Shown here in pieces: positions 1-7,809 of a stretch of DNA of 10,940 nucleotides. Under the pieces are notes generated by a model. That model was not told where the DNA came from and did no database searches. It saw only the letters and a list, made by a program, of their open reading frames with translations. Positions within the stretch are counted from its first letter, which is position 1. Every line of letters begins with the position of its first letter. A program made the position numbers and the translations under genes. This DNA comes from Tubulinosema ratisbonensis (lineage: Eukaryota; Microsporidia; Tubulinosematidae), in contig RCSS01000753.1 in assembly GCA_004000155.1 (NCBI GenBank), forward strand, positions 1 through 10,940. The letters are read 5' to 3'.

Positions 1-1725
1 CTTAACTTTACAGGCTTTGGTTACAGGTTGGATATTTAAAATATTATTAAAGTAGTGCAAAATCATATTTTTTGTAAATTGGATGATTTCAAAAATATTC
101 AAATTTTTAGATAATTAAATACAACAAAAGAAAAATACTTGTAACTGATATTTATAATCAACATAAACAGTTTATTTTTAAGTTTATTCTGCACTTTATA
201 GAAAAAATTTTTGTAAGATGAAATAATAAAAAATTTTTATAGATTAAATTTTTTTTAAAACGTAAAAGTTAGCATTGAAACTAAAATAAGATCAATTAAA
301 TTTTACTCCAATAAAATATTGATTATTTAGCTGTTCTTCGTTCATAAATTTTTACAAATTGTATTTTCAAATTTGATAATAAATCTTTAGTTGAATAAAA
401 GTATTATCTATGTGATGTGTTGATATTAATTACCATGTTATCTGCCTATTTATTATACATCAGATATTTTTATTTCAGTGGCTATACTCCGTTTAGATTA
501 AAACTCCCATTAATGTTTTTCACATTCGACTTTTGCTATTCTTTTATAGATTTTAAAAGTTTATATTAGTTAAATTATGGAAGACTTCCTAAAATTTATA
601 AAACATGTTATAATAATTCAAAAAAGTTGTAAAGTTCTTTTCTCTCGTCAAACAATTGAATTTTGAATGTATAATAATCTATTTAAAAAGCAGATTTCGG
701 CAAATTTTTATTTTGCTTTTTAAAAAAAATTAATATTAAGTTTTATTCAAAAGAGTGTCTAATATATTTTATGGATTTATAAACCGTTTCTTATTATTTA
801 GTTCTAAAAACATACAACGTAGCCTTTCCTATTTCGGTTATACGTTTATCAAATTGAATTTTGAATGTATAAACGGTTATAGAGTCAATTTTTACAAAAT
901 TAACTAATTTTTTTGTTACACAGGCGTGTAAAATTCATACGGAAATCTATAACTTTGTCTTCTATATATAACATATATAGGTTTTTCAAAAGTAAACGGA
1001 TGATTATGCATGATTACAAACATTTAAAATAGTTTCTAAATACTGCGCATCTTTACCCACTCAAATATGCCTCGCACTTCCTATTTACTGTCCAAATCCA
1101 TTCGGCCTTAGAGGTTTAAATTTTAAATATTATCATTTAGTTTAATATTTATTTATGATTTAGAAAACTATAACCGAACAAAATACTGATTGAAAGAAAA
1201 GTCAAAATTACGCTATAAATCTAAAATGCAAACAAAACATCACCTGATAAATGAACTAATAATATTTGTGTTTTAAATCTAATTATAAAACTAATGTAAA
1301 AATGATTTTATAAAAAACTCTTTTATTTAGCTTATAAAAATGGAACTTGGCAATCAGATAATAAATTTTAAGATATCTGAATATATGCAAATATGAAATA
1401 ACCATAAAAATTGATTTCTAAAAAAAATTGACATAAAAATTTTTAGAATGATCTAAACTTAATTAAAGTTGATTTAAATCGTGATATGTAAATTATAGGG
1501 TTAATTTACAATGAATTAATTTTTAACATTAAAAAATTAAGTAAATTTAAACATTAAAAGTTATTAAATAAATTATCCTAATTTTTCTTATTTTTAGAAA
1601 TAAGCCAATGAAATATTTAAGATGTGTTTTTTTAATTGAACAAATTTCTCCTTAATTAAATAATTTGTCAAAAAGGGTGAATGACCAATAAAAAATAAGT
1701 TTAAGCTTTGAAATAACACTCATAT
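1..1725. other. AT-rich intergenic region, no convincing gene
   Basis: No reading frame of convincing length or composition was found on either strand. The stretch is dominated by A/T runs. Three GC-richer islands stand out, at about 465-560, 815-860 and 1045-1120. The first falls in a short ATG-started frame (435-569, 44 codons) of fairly normal amino-acid composition, and the opposite strand of the same segment is also readable with a few stops. These could be relics of decayed genes or simple compositional variation. A 21-bp exact direct repeat lies at 654-674 and 852-872. Confidence 0.6.
654..872. repeat. 21-bp exact direct repeat, two copies
   Basis: The bases at 654-674 and 852-872 are identical over 21 positions (core ATTGAATTTTGAATGTATAA), 198 bp apart. 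The flanks are not similar beyond a few bases. The repeat contains three G residues, so it is less likely to be chance than a pure A/T match, but no mobile element or gene is attached to it. Confidence 0.5.
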
Positions 1726-2043
1726 ATGCATGCCACTTATATAGAATTAGAATTACCAATTAACAAAATACCTACAAGGTTTCATATCTATGAAAATGAA
1801 GAGAGTGTATTTATCTATGTAGGCCAGAGTGCGGCAGAAGTTGCCTTGTATAATGACATATTAGCTGATAAATTGAAGAAAAGCGAACCATTCAGGTCTA
1901 AAAAAAGTACTTTTCTTTGTAAATTGACCGATTCAAAGGATATTAATGTTATTGTGACTGTTTTGAAGGAAATGATTATGGGTGAAAATTTAGAAATCAT
2001 CAAAAACAGAATTATTAACGAAAAACAGAATAAAGAAACTTAA
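1726..2043 (+). CDS. Probable proteasome assembly chaperone 4 (PAC4/PSMG4)-like protein, 105 aa
   Basis: This is a small soluble protein with no signal peptide or membrane segment. The start is fixed by an in-frame TAA at 1714-1716, twelve bases before the ATG. The resemblance to PAC4 (yeast Poc4/Pba4 type) is by eye. Residues 19-33 read FHIYENEESVFIYVG, matching the strand-turn-strand where PAC4 proteins have FH, a turn, then a hydrophobic strand ending in W/Y-V-G. A middle helix follows (about 37-52), then a hydrophobic strand (INVIVTVL, 73-80). The C-terminal helix has N-L-x-x-I-x-N-R-I (88-96), as in PAC4. The length of 105 aa is slightly below that of animal homologues. In the family, PAC3-PAC4 heterodimers help form the alpha ring of the 20S proteasome in the cytosol. 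The ABC transporter gene follows 187 bp later on the same strand; no functional link is implied. PAC3 or another small beta-sandwich protein is the main alternative. That the gene is real is more certain than its family. Confidence 0.6.
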   Translation: MHATYIELELPINKIPTRFHIYENEESVFIYVGQSAAEVALYNDILADKLKKSEPFRSKKSTFLCKLTDSKDINVIVTVLKEMIMGENLEIIKNRIINEKQNKET

Positions 2044-2223
2044 AAAATGTTTATTATTTTAAAAATTTATTTTTTTGAAGAATTAATATAATTTATAAAA
2101 AAAATTTTTTAAAATATTAAAATTTTTTTTGTGCTTTTATACTCTAAAGGGAAATTAAGTGATTTTATAATTTAAGATAAGGAATATTATATTTTTGATT
2201 TATATTAAAAAAAAAGATTATTA

Positions 2224-2227
2224 CCCC
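2224..2227 (+). promoter_or_regulatory. CCC-type start signal of the ABC transporter gene
   Basis: The bases CCCC lie three bases before the ATG at 2231 in an otherwise A/T-dominated leader. In microsporidia, C-rich triplets right before the start codon are a known expression signal. The placement supports 2231 as the true start. An A/T tract with AAATTT-like sequence lies further upstream, at about 2101-2130. Confidence 0.45.
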
Positions 2228-2230
2228 TTA

Positions 2231-4087
2231 ATGAAAGAATTTGCGAAACTTTCTTGGGAAAATCTAACAGTTGAAATTGTGGACAAAAAAAAGACATTAA
2301 AAATACTTAACAATGTATCAGGAGAAGCGCATGCTGGAAGAATGAACATTATAATGGGACCTAGCGGATCTGGTAAGAGTACTTTAATTAATACACTCAT
2401 GGGACACGTTCCTTTCGAGTTCAAAACCAGTGGTAGAATACTTGTCGATGGAAAAAACAGGGAGCCCGGATTTAACACTTACGTAGGATTCTGTGATCAG
2501 CAAGATTCTTTCTTTGGTCTTTATACGGTAAAAGAATTTCTGATATTTCATTCTAAAGGCAAAAATAGAGACATGAGCACAGAAAAATCGTTAGAGAAGA
2601 TCAATTATTTAATAGAGAAATTGAGTCTTTCTGAGCGGAAGAATACACAACTTTATAAGCTTTCAGGCGGAGAAAAGAAAAGAGTAATGTGTATTTCGGA
2701 ATTAATGACCAACAAAAAAATAATTTTTTTAGATGAGCCGACCTCAGGGCTCGATTCCCATTTGACTTTAGATCTTATTTTCTTTTTAAAAGAGTTAACT
2801 CATAAAGAAAAAATTATGATGTTTGTAACTATCCACCAACCAAGTGCTATAATTGTAAGCGCTTTTGATGATTTCACGTTTATGGTTTCTGGAAAGTTTC
2901 TTTATCATGGGGAATATTCAAAATGTGAGAGATATTTTGAAGAACAAGGATTTAAGAAACCTGATAGAATAACTTTTACAGAATATTTATTTGAACTTAC
3001 ATCAAAAAAGAGTTGTTTTCCAGAAATAACGACTAATGTTGAAAAGATAAACAGTCTTTTAGGGCCTGATGCATCTACCCTTAAAAATTCTACCAACAGT
3101 TTTTATGATACACATTTTAAATGTTCTTTTGGTGTAATTTTTGCTTTAATTAAGAAACATTTAAGAAGTTATATGGGAAGTGGAAAGATTATTTTTGGAT
3201 TTATTCTTAGTTTAATCTATGCGCTCTATTTTTTTACTGCTATAAAAACACTTTCAATATACATACCGAATGAAGAGAAACATTATAAATATAGTGAAGA
3301 TGGTAATTACCTTTATTTTTTAATTAGAATAAGAAGTTTTTTAGGATCATTTATGATACTTTTTTCAATTGTTTTTGGATCAATTTTTCAAAATTTCATG
3401 AGTACATTATTTAAAGATGAAAATTTACTAATAACAGAGGTAAAGAATAGCTGTTACACATTTTCAGAATTCGTTATTTCCACTTACATAGAAAGTTTTG
3501 TTGCCTCTTTGTTCGTTTATATTCTTTTTTGTATTCCTCTATTTCTCTTTCATAAAAAACTTGCTATTGAAGTCTTGCTTTATTTTCTACCAATCCCAAT
3601 TATGTTTTCAGTTTTAATGAATTGGTTTACGGTTGCAATTCCATTTTTCTCGACAGTTTTTGTGTCCTTATTGAGCTCCCAATCTGTTTACACTTTGATG
3701 GGTTATGCAATTTACTTGGCATATGAAAGAAAAGATTTTACTTCTATTACTTATTACCACCCTATCGTTGCTTTTTTAAATTGTATTTGTGCTTTTACAC
3801 CGATTTCACTTTACGTAAATTTTATGAAACAGAAATTGGCGAAGCTGATTGTTGAAAGAATAGATCTCCCAGATGAATTATTAGAAAATTTTCAAAATCA
3901 CATGAACTTTAAAGAATGGATTTATTGGACATCGACATATGCTGTTAATTATAGCGATATTGAAGATAATAAATTATATCTTGCTGCGGTGTTGGCGTTT
4001 ACTCTCTTTTTGTTTATTTTTTTCTTTTATTCTAGGATCGTGAGATTTAAAACCTGTTTACCACAAAGATATGTTTTAGAACGTTAA
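2231..4087 (+). CDS. ABCG (White/WBC) family ABC half-transporter, 618 aa
   Basis: This is a membrane transporter that couples ATP hydrolysis to substrate movement; as a half-transporter it must pair with itself or another ABCG protein. The nucleotide-binding domain comes first (about residues 3-250, numbered from the ATG at 2231). It has Walker A GPSGSGKST (43-51), a Q-loop CDQQD (about 88-92), the signature LSGGEKKRV (144-152), Walker B IIFLDEPTSGLDS (164-176) and the H-loop TIHQPS (His 202). NBD-before-membrane order and the IHQPS motif are typical of ABCG. The C-terminal half (about 315 onward) has six or seven hydrophobic segments, the last ending near the C-terminus. All catalytic motifs are intact and the length is normal for a half-transporter. 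The frame is open back to 2171, but there is no earlier in-frame ATG and a CCCC signal precedes 2231, so 2231 is chosen. The substrate cannot be told from sequence; microsporidian ABCG proteins are suspected of lipid, drug or nutrient transport. Confidence 0.95.
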   Translation: MKEFAKLSWENLTVEIVDKKKTLKILNNVSGEAHAGRMNIIMGPSGSGKSTLINTLMGHVPFEFKTSGRILVDGKNREPGFNTYVGFCDQQDSFFGLYTVKEFLIFHSKGKNRDMSTEKSLEKINYLIEKLSLSERKNTQLYKLSGGEKKRVMCISELMTNKKIIFLDEPTSGLDSHLTLDLIFFLKELTHKEKIMMFVTIHQPSAIIVSAFDDFTFMVSGKFLYHGEYSKCERYFEEQGFKKPDRITFTEYLFELTSKKSCFPEITTNVEKINSLLGPDASTLKNSTNSFYDTHFKCSFGVIFALIKKHLRSYMGSGKIIFGFILSLIYALYFFTAIKTLSIYIPNEEKHYKYSEDGNYLYFLIRIRSFLGSFMILFSIVFGSIFQNFMSTLFKDENLLITEVKNSCYTFSEFVISTYIESFVASLFVYILFCIPLFLFHKKLAIEVLLYFLPIPIMFSVLMNWFTVAIPFFSTVFVSLLSSQSVYTLMGYAIYLAYERKDFTSITYYHPIVAFLNCICAFTPISLYVNFMKQKLAKLIVERIDLPDELLENFQNHMNFKEWIYWTSTYAVNYSDIEDNKLYLAAVLAFTLFLFIFFFYSRIVRFKTCLPQRYVLER

Positions 4088-4122
4088 GAAAGAAAAGCAA
4101 AAGAAAGTTTTTAAAATATTTA

Positions 4123-4128
4123 AATAAA
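4123..4128 (+). terminator. AATAAA poly(A) signal after the ABC transporter gene
   Basis: AATAAA starts 36 nt past the TAA stop, in a T-rich context and before the convergent reading frame begins. Such hexamers are common by chance in DNA this AT-rich; position is the main support. Confidence 0.4.
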
Positions 4129-4141
4129 TTTTTTGAAAAGT

Positions 4142-4147
4142 TTTATT
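4142..4147 (-). terminator. AATAAA poly(A) signal for the minus-strand reading frame
   Basis: TTTATT on the plus strand reads AATAAA on the minus strand, about 37 nt past the stop of the 4184-4516 frame. It mirrors the signal of the convergent ABC gene, as expected for two genes ending tail to tail. Confidence 0.3.
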
Positions 4148-4183
4148 TTTTTTTTAATCAAAAACAGATTTCAACTTAATAAA

Positions 4184-4516
4184 TTATTTTTTCCTTTTAT
4201 TCAAGAACAATAGAGGTGAATATTCAACAAAAGTACTAGCGTTTTCCTTTTTCATTCTTATTTCTAGAAGTTTTTTACATTCTTTTAGATTAAACTTTTT
4301 TATCGCAATCAAATGATATAAATAGATTTTTATTGGAAGCAAAATTGGTTCTTTGTAAAATAATTTACATCCGAATAGAATATTATTTTTTATTTTATAA
4401 ATAACATTAAAATTTTTGTGCGATTTGAATAACTTTAAGAATGTAATAATCGTGTAATAATTAAAAAATATTAATATGTCATATTTTTTGTTAAAAATAT
4501 TTTTGGTAAATTTCAC
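4184..4516 (-). CDS. Hypothetical lysine-rich protein, 110 aa
   Basis: I do not recognise this protein. It is an uninterrupted ATG-started frame that converges on the ABC transporter with about 97 bp between stops, and it has an AATAAA about 37 nt past its own stop. The first half is made almost wholly of K, N, F, I, L and Y, the composition expected of any frame in A/T-rich DNA. The second half (about residues 56-110) is more protein-like, with LLPIKIYLYHLIAIKKFNL, an E/C/K helix and KKENASTFVEYSPLLF, and ends in a basic tail. No signal peptide or clear membrane span. No CCC signal precedes the ATG. It may be a real small gene, one with a later start, or the surviving 3' end of a longer decayed gene. 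A 110-codon open frame is not beyond chance at this base composition. Confidence 0.42.
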   Translation of the reverse strand: MKFTKNIFNKKYDILIFFNYYTIITFLKLFKSHKNFNVIYKIKNNILFGCKLFYKEPILLPIKIYLYHLIAIKKFNLKECKKLLEIRMKKENASTFVEYSPLLFLNKRKK

Positions 4517-5410
4517 TTAAATTTTGTATTAAATAATCTTTTTACATATTACTCAATTTAAAGATTAATTTTCATAGTTGTTTTTGATTTTTCTTGGTTA
4601 AAAATTTTTTTACTGACATAATAGATATTTTTATTATGTTTTACGTTTTTGACCATAAATTTTAAAAAAAAATTAACTTTGTATTTAAATCATATTATAA
4701 ATATTTTCATAAAACTGTTGCAAACACCACACATTAAATTAGAATGACAAAATGATTAGTTGATTTGAAGATTTGATTAGATCAAATAAATAATTATGTC
4801 TTTTTCAAATATGATAAAAAAAATTTATAACTAATGGCGAAACAAAGTCTTAAAATAGTGTTTTGTTGATTAAAAGGAGCCTGACTTCAGGTATGAGATC
4901 ACGAAGATATGATTACAATTTTTTGTACTGAAAAATAATTCTCATAAATCAAGGCGAATCATTTTCTCACACTTTTCAGATAATATTAAGAAAAAAATGA
5001 AAAGTAAATGTACTTGACATATTGAAAGATTAAAATCAACAAAGCGCAAAAATAACAAACTAAATAAAATATAAGCATTGCTATAAACTAAAAACATAGC
5101 TTAATAATAATTCTTTCCTAATTATATGTGACTTGTATAATTTTAAGTAAAATTTCAGAGTTTTTATTTCTAGTATACGTTACTTCTCTTTTTCCTCTAT
5201 TATAGCTGAAAAAAATATTAAATAAAACACACATCATTACTTAGTATTCGTCAAATATTCTAGCATTCTAAGATATAAATGAAGGATGGTATTGCGGTGT
5301 TTCACACCTATAACAAGATTATTAAAAAGACTTTTATTTAGTTTGTTCATTTGTTTTCTCATCTGGTTCCCTTTGGGGTTAAAATATTTTTATTTTATAA
5401 TTTTTTGTTA

Positions 5411-5501
5411 TTTTCTGATTAGTTAGTTTTAACGTTTTTTTTGTTGCCTAAGGGTAAGAAATCCATACGAAGATCTTTTTCTGATTGGTTAGTTTTAACG
5501 T
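5411..5501. repeat. Diverged tandem repeat, 25-bp core, 66-bp period
   Basis: The 25 bases at 5411-5435 recur at 5477-5501 with one difference (A at 5421, G at 5487). Similarity continues past the core: after a T-run in the first copy, GTTGCCTAA matches GTTACCTAA in the second. It looks like a local duplication that has diverged slightly. The second copy runs into an inverted repeat, GTGGT (5500-5504) with ACCAC (5515-5519). No coding content is evident. Confidence 0.65.
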
Positions 5502-5862
5502 GGTTACCTAATGTACCACAGTATCTAATTAAAGAATTCTATAAACAATGTATAAAAGATGGTATATCTACTTGTTTTGTTATAAAGCTTAAAGATTTAT
5601 TAATAATGTATAATTAGTTAAAAAGAATGTAATTAATTTATTATCTAAAAAAAGATCAAACTATACAATTTTACTTTTATACTTGTAATAACTTACAAAA
5701 AAATAATTTAAATTTTATTTATTTAAATAAAAAAATTATTGCCCCCACGAGATAGACTCAGGAAGACATAAAAACATGAATAAAACAAGTAAGAAACATT
5801 TTTATTTTAAATTAATATATTTAAACTATGCAGTACATAAGTCAGTTCCGCGTGAGCTTGAC

Positions 5863-5928
5863 AATACTTCAATATTTAAATTTCATTGAGATTTACTTTA
5901 GTTTTTATATCTCAAAATTTAAAGTATT
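5863..5928. repeat. Imperfect inverted repeat (possible hairpin)
   Basis: TTGAGAT at 5886-5892 pairs with ATCTCAA at 5909-5915. Outside it TTTAAATT (5875-5882) pairs with AATTTAAA (5916-5923), and further out AATAC (5863-5867) pairs with GTATT (5924-5928), with short unpaired bulges on the left arm. It is mostly A/T, so it may be incidental; it might fold in RNA or mark a small element. Confidence 0.35.
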
Positions 5929-6378
5929 AAGATCGTTTGAATAAATAGTCATGATTAATAATTCTTCATCTTAAAATATTGCAAAAGTTGATTTTATTCT
6001 CTATTTCGATAATATAAGAATATTTTTATAATACCTTAGTTAAACAAAATCAAAATTATTTTTATTTGTGTTTGAAGAAAAATATATTTTTTTATGATTA
6101 TAAGCAAAAGAATGTAAAATAGGAAAATACTATTTTGATTAAGTTAAGTATAAAAATACACTTCTAGCATTTAATAATAGTCTAAACAAAAACAAAATAA
6201 TATATTTAAAACAGAAAATCTTATATTTTTTTTAAAATTTTATTTCGTTAATTTACTTCTATTCTTTGTTCCTGATTATTGGTATAAAAATTAATCATAA
6301 AAATTAAAAACATCTCCTTAAAAATTAACTTTAAAAAGTAAATAGTCATTTCTAAAAAAATTTTTTTATTAAGTAATT

Positions 6379-6579
6379 ATGTTAGAGAATATTTTTAAAA
6401 ACAAAAAAATAATTTTTATAATTGGCGTAACTTTATCCGCATTGATTGTTTATGGCTTTAAAAATTATCACGACGATAATGAAGATGAGAATGATTCTTT
6501 ATCATCTGATACAAACACAACTGATCAAAGTGATTCTAGTTGGTCAGATAGTTCTGATGATCTTTTAAACGTTGACTAA
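6379..6579 (+). CDS. Hypothetical small membrane protein with acidic Ser/Asp-rich tail, 66 aa
   Basis: I do not recognise a family. Residues 1-9 are basic (KNKK before the span), residues 10-26 form one hydrophobic membrane segment, and residues 30-66 are strongly acidic and rich in Ser/Thr/Asn (for example SDSSWSDSSDD, a typical casein kinase 2 target). By the positive-inside rule the N-terminus would be cytosolic and the tail lumenal or outside. The composition is far from what random A/T-rich DNA gives, so the segment is or was coding. Its stop at 6577-6579 lies inside an exact triplicated 9-bp repeat, and protein-like but stop-ridden sequence follows for hundreds of bases. It may therefore be the surviving N-terminal piece of a longer, broken gene rather than a complete protein. 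No CCC signal precedes the ATG. Confidence 0.5.
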   Translation: MLENIFKNKKIIFIIGVTLSALIVYGFKNYHDDNEDENDSLSSDTNTTDQSDSSWSDSSDDLLNVD

Positions 6580-6601
6580 GAGAACTAAGAGAACTAAGAG
6601 A
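6575..6601 (+). repeat. Exact 3 x 9-bp tandem repeat containing stop codons
   Basis: The unit ACTAAGAGA is present three times without a mismatch. The unit length is a multiple of three, so each copy puts a TAA in the frame of the 66-aa protein (6577, 6586, 6595). The repeat sits exactly where the open frame ends, suggesting replication slippage at or after the loss of the downstream reading frame. Confidence 0.8.
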
Positions 6602-7269
6602 TAAAGCTTTAAATTACGTTATCAAATTTAATCTGAAATTTTAAAAAAAAATATAGAAGATATAAGTTTTAAATTCCTAAACCAAAGTGATAATTTATTT
6701 TAAGCAGATGATTTACCTGTTAATAAATAAAAACAATATAATTTTGTAATTGACTTTATTGAAACACTAAAAAAACTTTTAGTATGAAAAAGCAACAATT
6801 TTACTAAAATAACAAATCTTCTCAAAAAACAATACTATTTTTTAAAAAAGAATCTAAGTAAGAAATTGTCATAGAAAACTTAGAACTATCTTCATTAGTA
6901 AAAAAGTATTTAATAACAAAGAAGGATTTTTCTTTTTGCATACAAAAAGTTTACCAAATAAATGAAACAGCACCTTCAACTTCGAGAAAAAAGGTAGAAT
7001 AATCGAATGAAATAACAAATATCACTTAGACAGACACAAACAGTTCTTCTATGATTGATAAACCATTACTTAACGATCCTCTGAAACAAATAGTAAATTA
7101 CATTTTAACAGAGAAGACTTTTACACTCAAAACAGAATCAGAAAAATTTGTCTTCTGATACATTATTTCAGCTTCAAGCTCAACAAACTTAGATACTTAT
7201 TTTTTTGTAACTTCAAGTATAGGTAATCTGTAAGAAGAAGTTAATGTTTTAAAAAGATCTATTTAAAAT
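6602..7269 (+). pseudogene. Possible decayed coding sequence, family unknown
   Basis: Downstream of the 66-aa frame the DNA is richer in G+C than the deserts around it and reads as protein-like sequence broken by stops. From about 6605 to 6860 the frame one base ahead of the 66-aa frame is the better one (pieces such as KNIEDISFKFLNQSDN). From about 6850 to 7263 the original frame is better, with stops at 6859, 7000, 7027, 7156, 7231 and 7264 between pieces rich in S, T, E, K, D, Q and V. These include open runs of 46 and 42 codons. Two frame changes and several nonsense changes would be needed. Scattered readable pieces in the original frame continue to about 7758. No domain was recognised. 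It may be the rest of the 66-aa protein's gene or a separate relic; random reading of A/T-rich DNA is not excluded. Confidence 0.38.
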
Positions 7270-7757
7270 TAGAAAAAATAATTTTATTTTAATAATCTGA
7301 CTTTTTAAAATCAAACTAAAGAACATTGATCTCTGACTAACAATGTGATATATAAAGAAAAAATAGGTCTTTTTTAACTTATATTACAAAAATTACTAAA
7401 ATAAGACAATATTGAAGGTAGATTGAAGATCTAAAGGTTTTTATTCTGGAATGTACCCAAGAAAAATAATTTAAAATAATTATGTATGCTAAAAAAGATT
7501 AATAAAATAGTTTAACCGAAGAAATAATTAATTTTGTAATAAAAGTTAATCTTAAGAAAACATTTAATATTTTGAGATTGTAAACACCGCAAGCGATATT
7601 TGTCTTATTTTATTGTATTCTGCAGAAGAAATGTTTTCGTTTGTTTAAAAGATTTATTTGAGTTTCTAAGATCAATGATTTTAAATTAAGTTTATTCTGC
7701 TAAAAGTAAGATATTGATAAATTATGAATTTAAAAGTGTTATGGGCCACATTCATTA

Positions 7758-7758
7758 N
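7758..7758. other. Ambiguous base (N)
   Basis: A single undetermined base shows this is draft assembly. In the frame of the possible pseudogene it falls in a TAN codon, so it decides between Tyr and stop there. Confidence 1.
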
Positions 7759-7809
7759 AAAATTTTACATATGTGAACTAAAAGAACAATAACCTTACTT
7801 TTCTTTTTT

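Larger units (their letters stand above)
4517..6378. other. AT-rich gene desert with scattered GC-richer islands
   Basis: I found no complete gene. GC-richer islands lie at about 4870-4960, 5280-5310, 5360-5385, 5450-5520 and 5740-5860. The minus strand of 4870-4980 is readable as protein-like sequence for a few tens of codons, broken by stops, in two alternative frames. The islands also carry small hairpins, such as GGTGT-TTC-ACACC at 5296-5308 and CCTGA-CT-TCAGG at 4880-4891. No tRNA cloverleaf, rRNA or spliceosomal RNA signature was recognised in them. Confidence 0.55.

Noticed and set aside
2..55. Possible C-terminus of a gene entering from the left edge (17 open codons, then TAG, plus strand)
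   Set aside because: It is too short, and another frame gives an equally plausible 12-codon tail. No poly(A) signal or recognisable peptide supports either.
1045..1120. GC-richer island readable on both strands (for example SKAEWIWTVNRKCEAYLSG on the minus strand)
   Set aside because: Readable for only about 20 codons on the minus strand and about 38 without an ATG on the plus strand. There is no recognised domain and no way to choose a strand.
1815..2003. Minus-strand frame opposite the PAC4-like gene
   Set aside because: It is the antisense shadow of a plus-strand gene with better composition and a defined start.
2221..2478. Minus-strand frame opposite the ABC transporter N-terminus
   Set aside because: It is antisense to the Walker A region of a clear ABC transporter, so a shadow frame.
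2905..3096. Minus-strand frame inside the ABC transporter
   Set aside because: It is a shadow frame; the plus-strand protein is continuous and conserved in style here.
5360..5385. Possible tRNA T-arm (GGTTCCCTTTGGGGTT)
   Set aside because: It lacks the GTTCRA loop and no acceptor or anticodon arms could be built around it.
7108..7125. ACAGAGAAGAC resembling the U6 snRNA ACAGAGA box
   Set aside because: None of the following U6 sequence is present, and the stretch lies in a protein-like reading frame.
7690..7780. Possible USP His-box remnant (YEFKSVMGHIH followed by the TAN codon) at the end of the decayed region
   Set aside because: The resemblance is limited to a few residues; no Cys or QQD box was found upstream, so the pseudogene is not assigned to the USP family.
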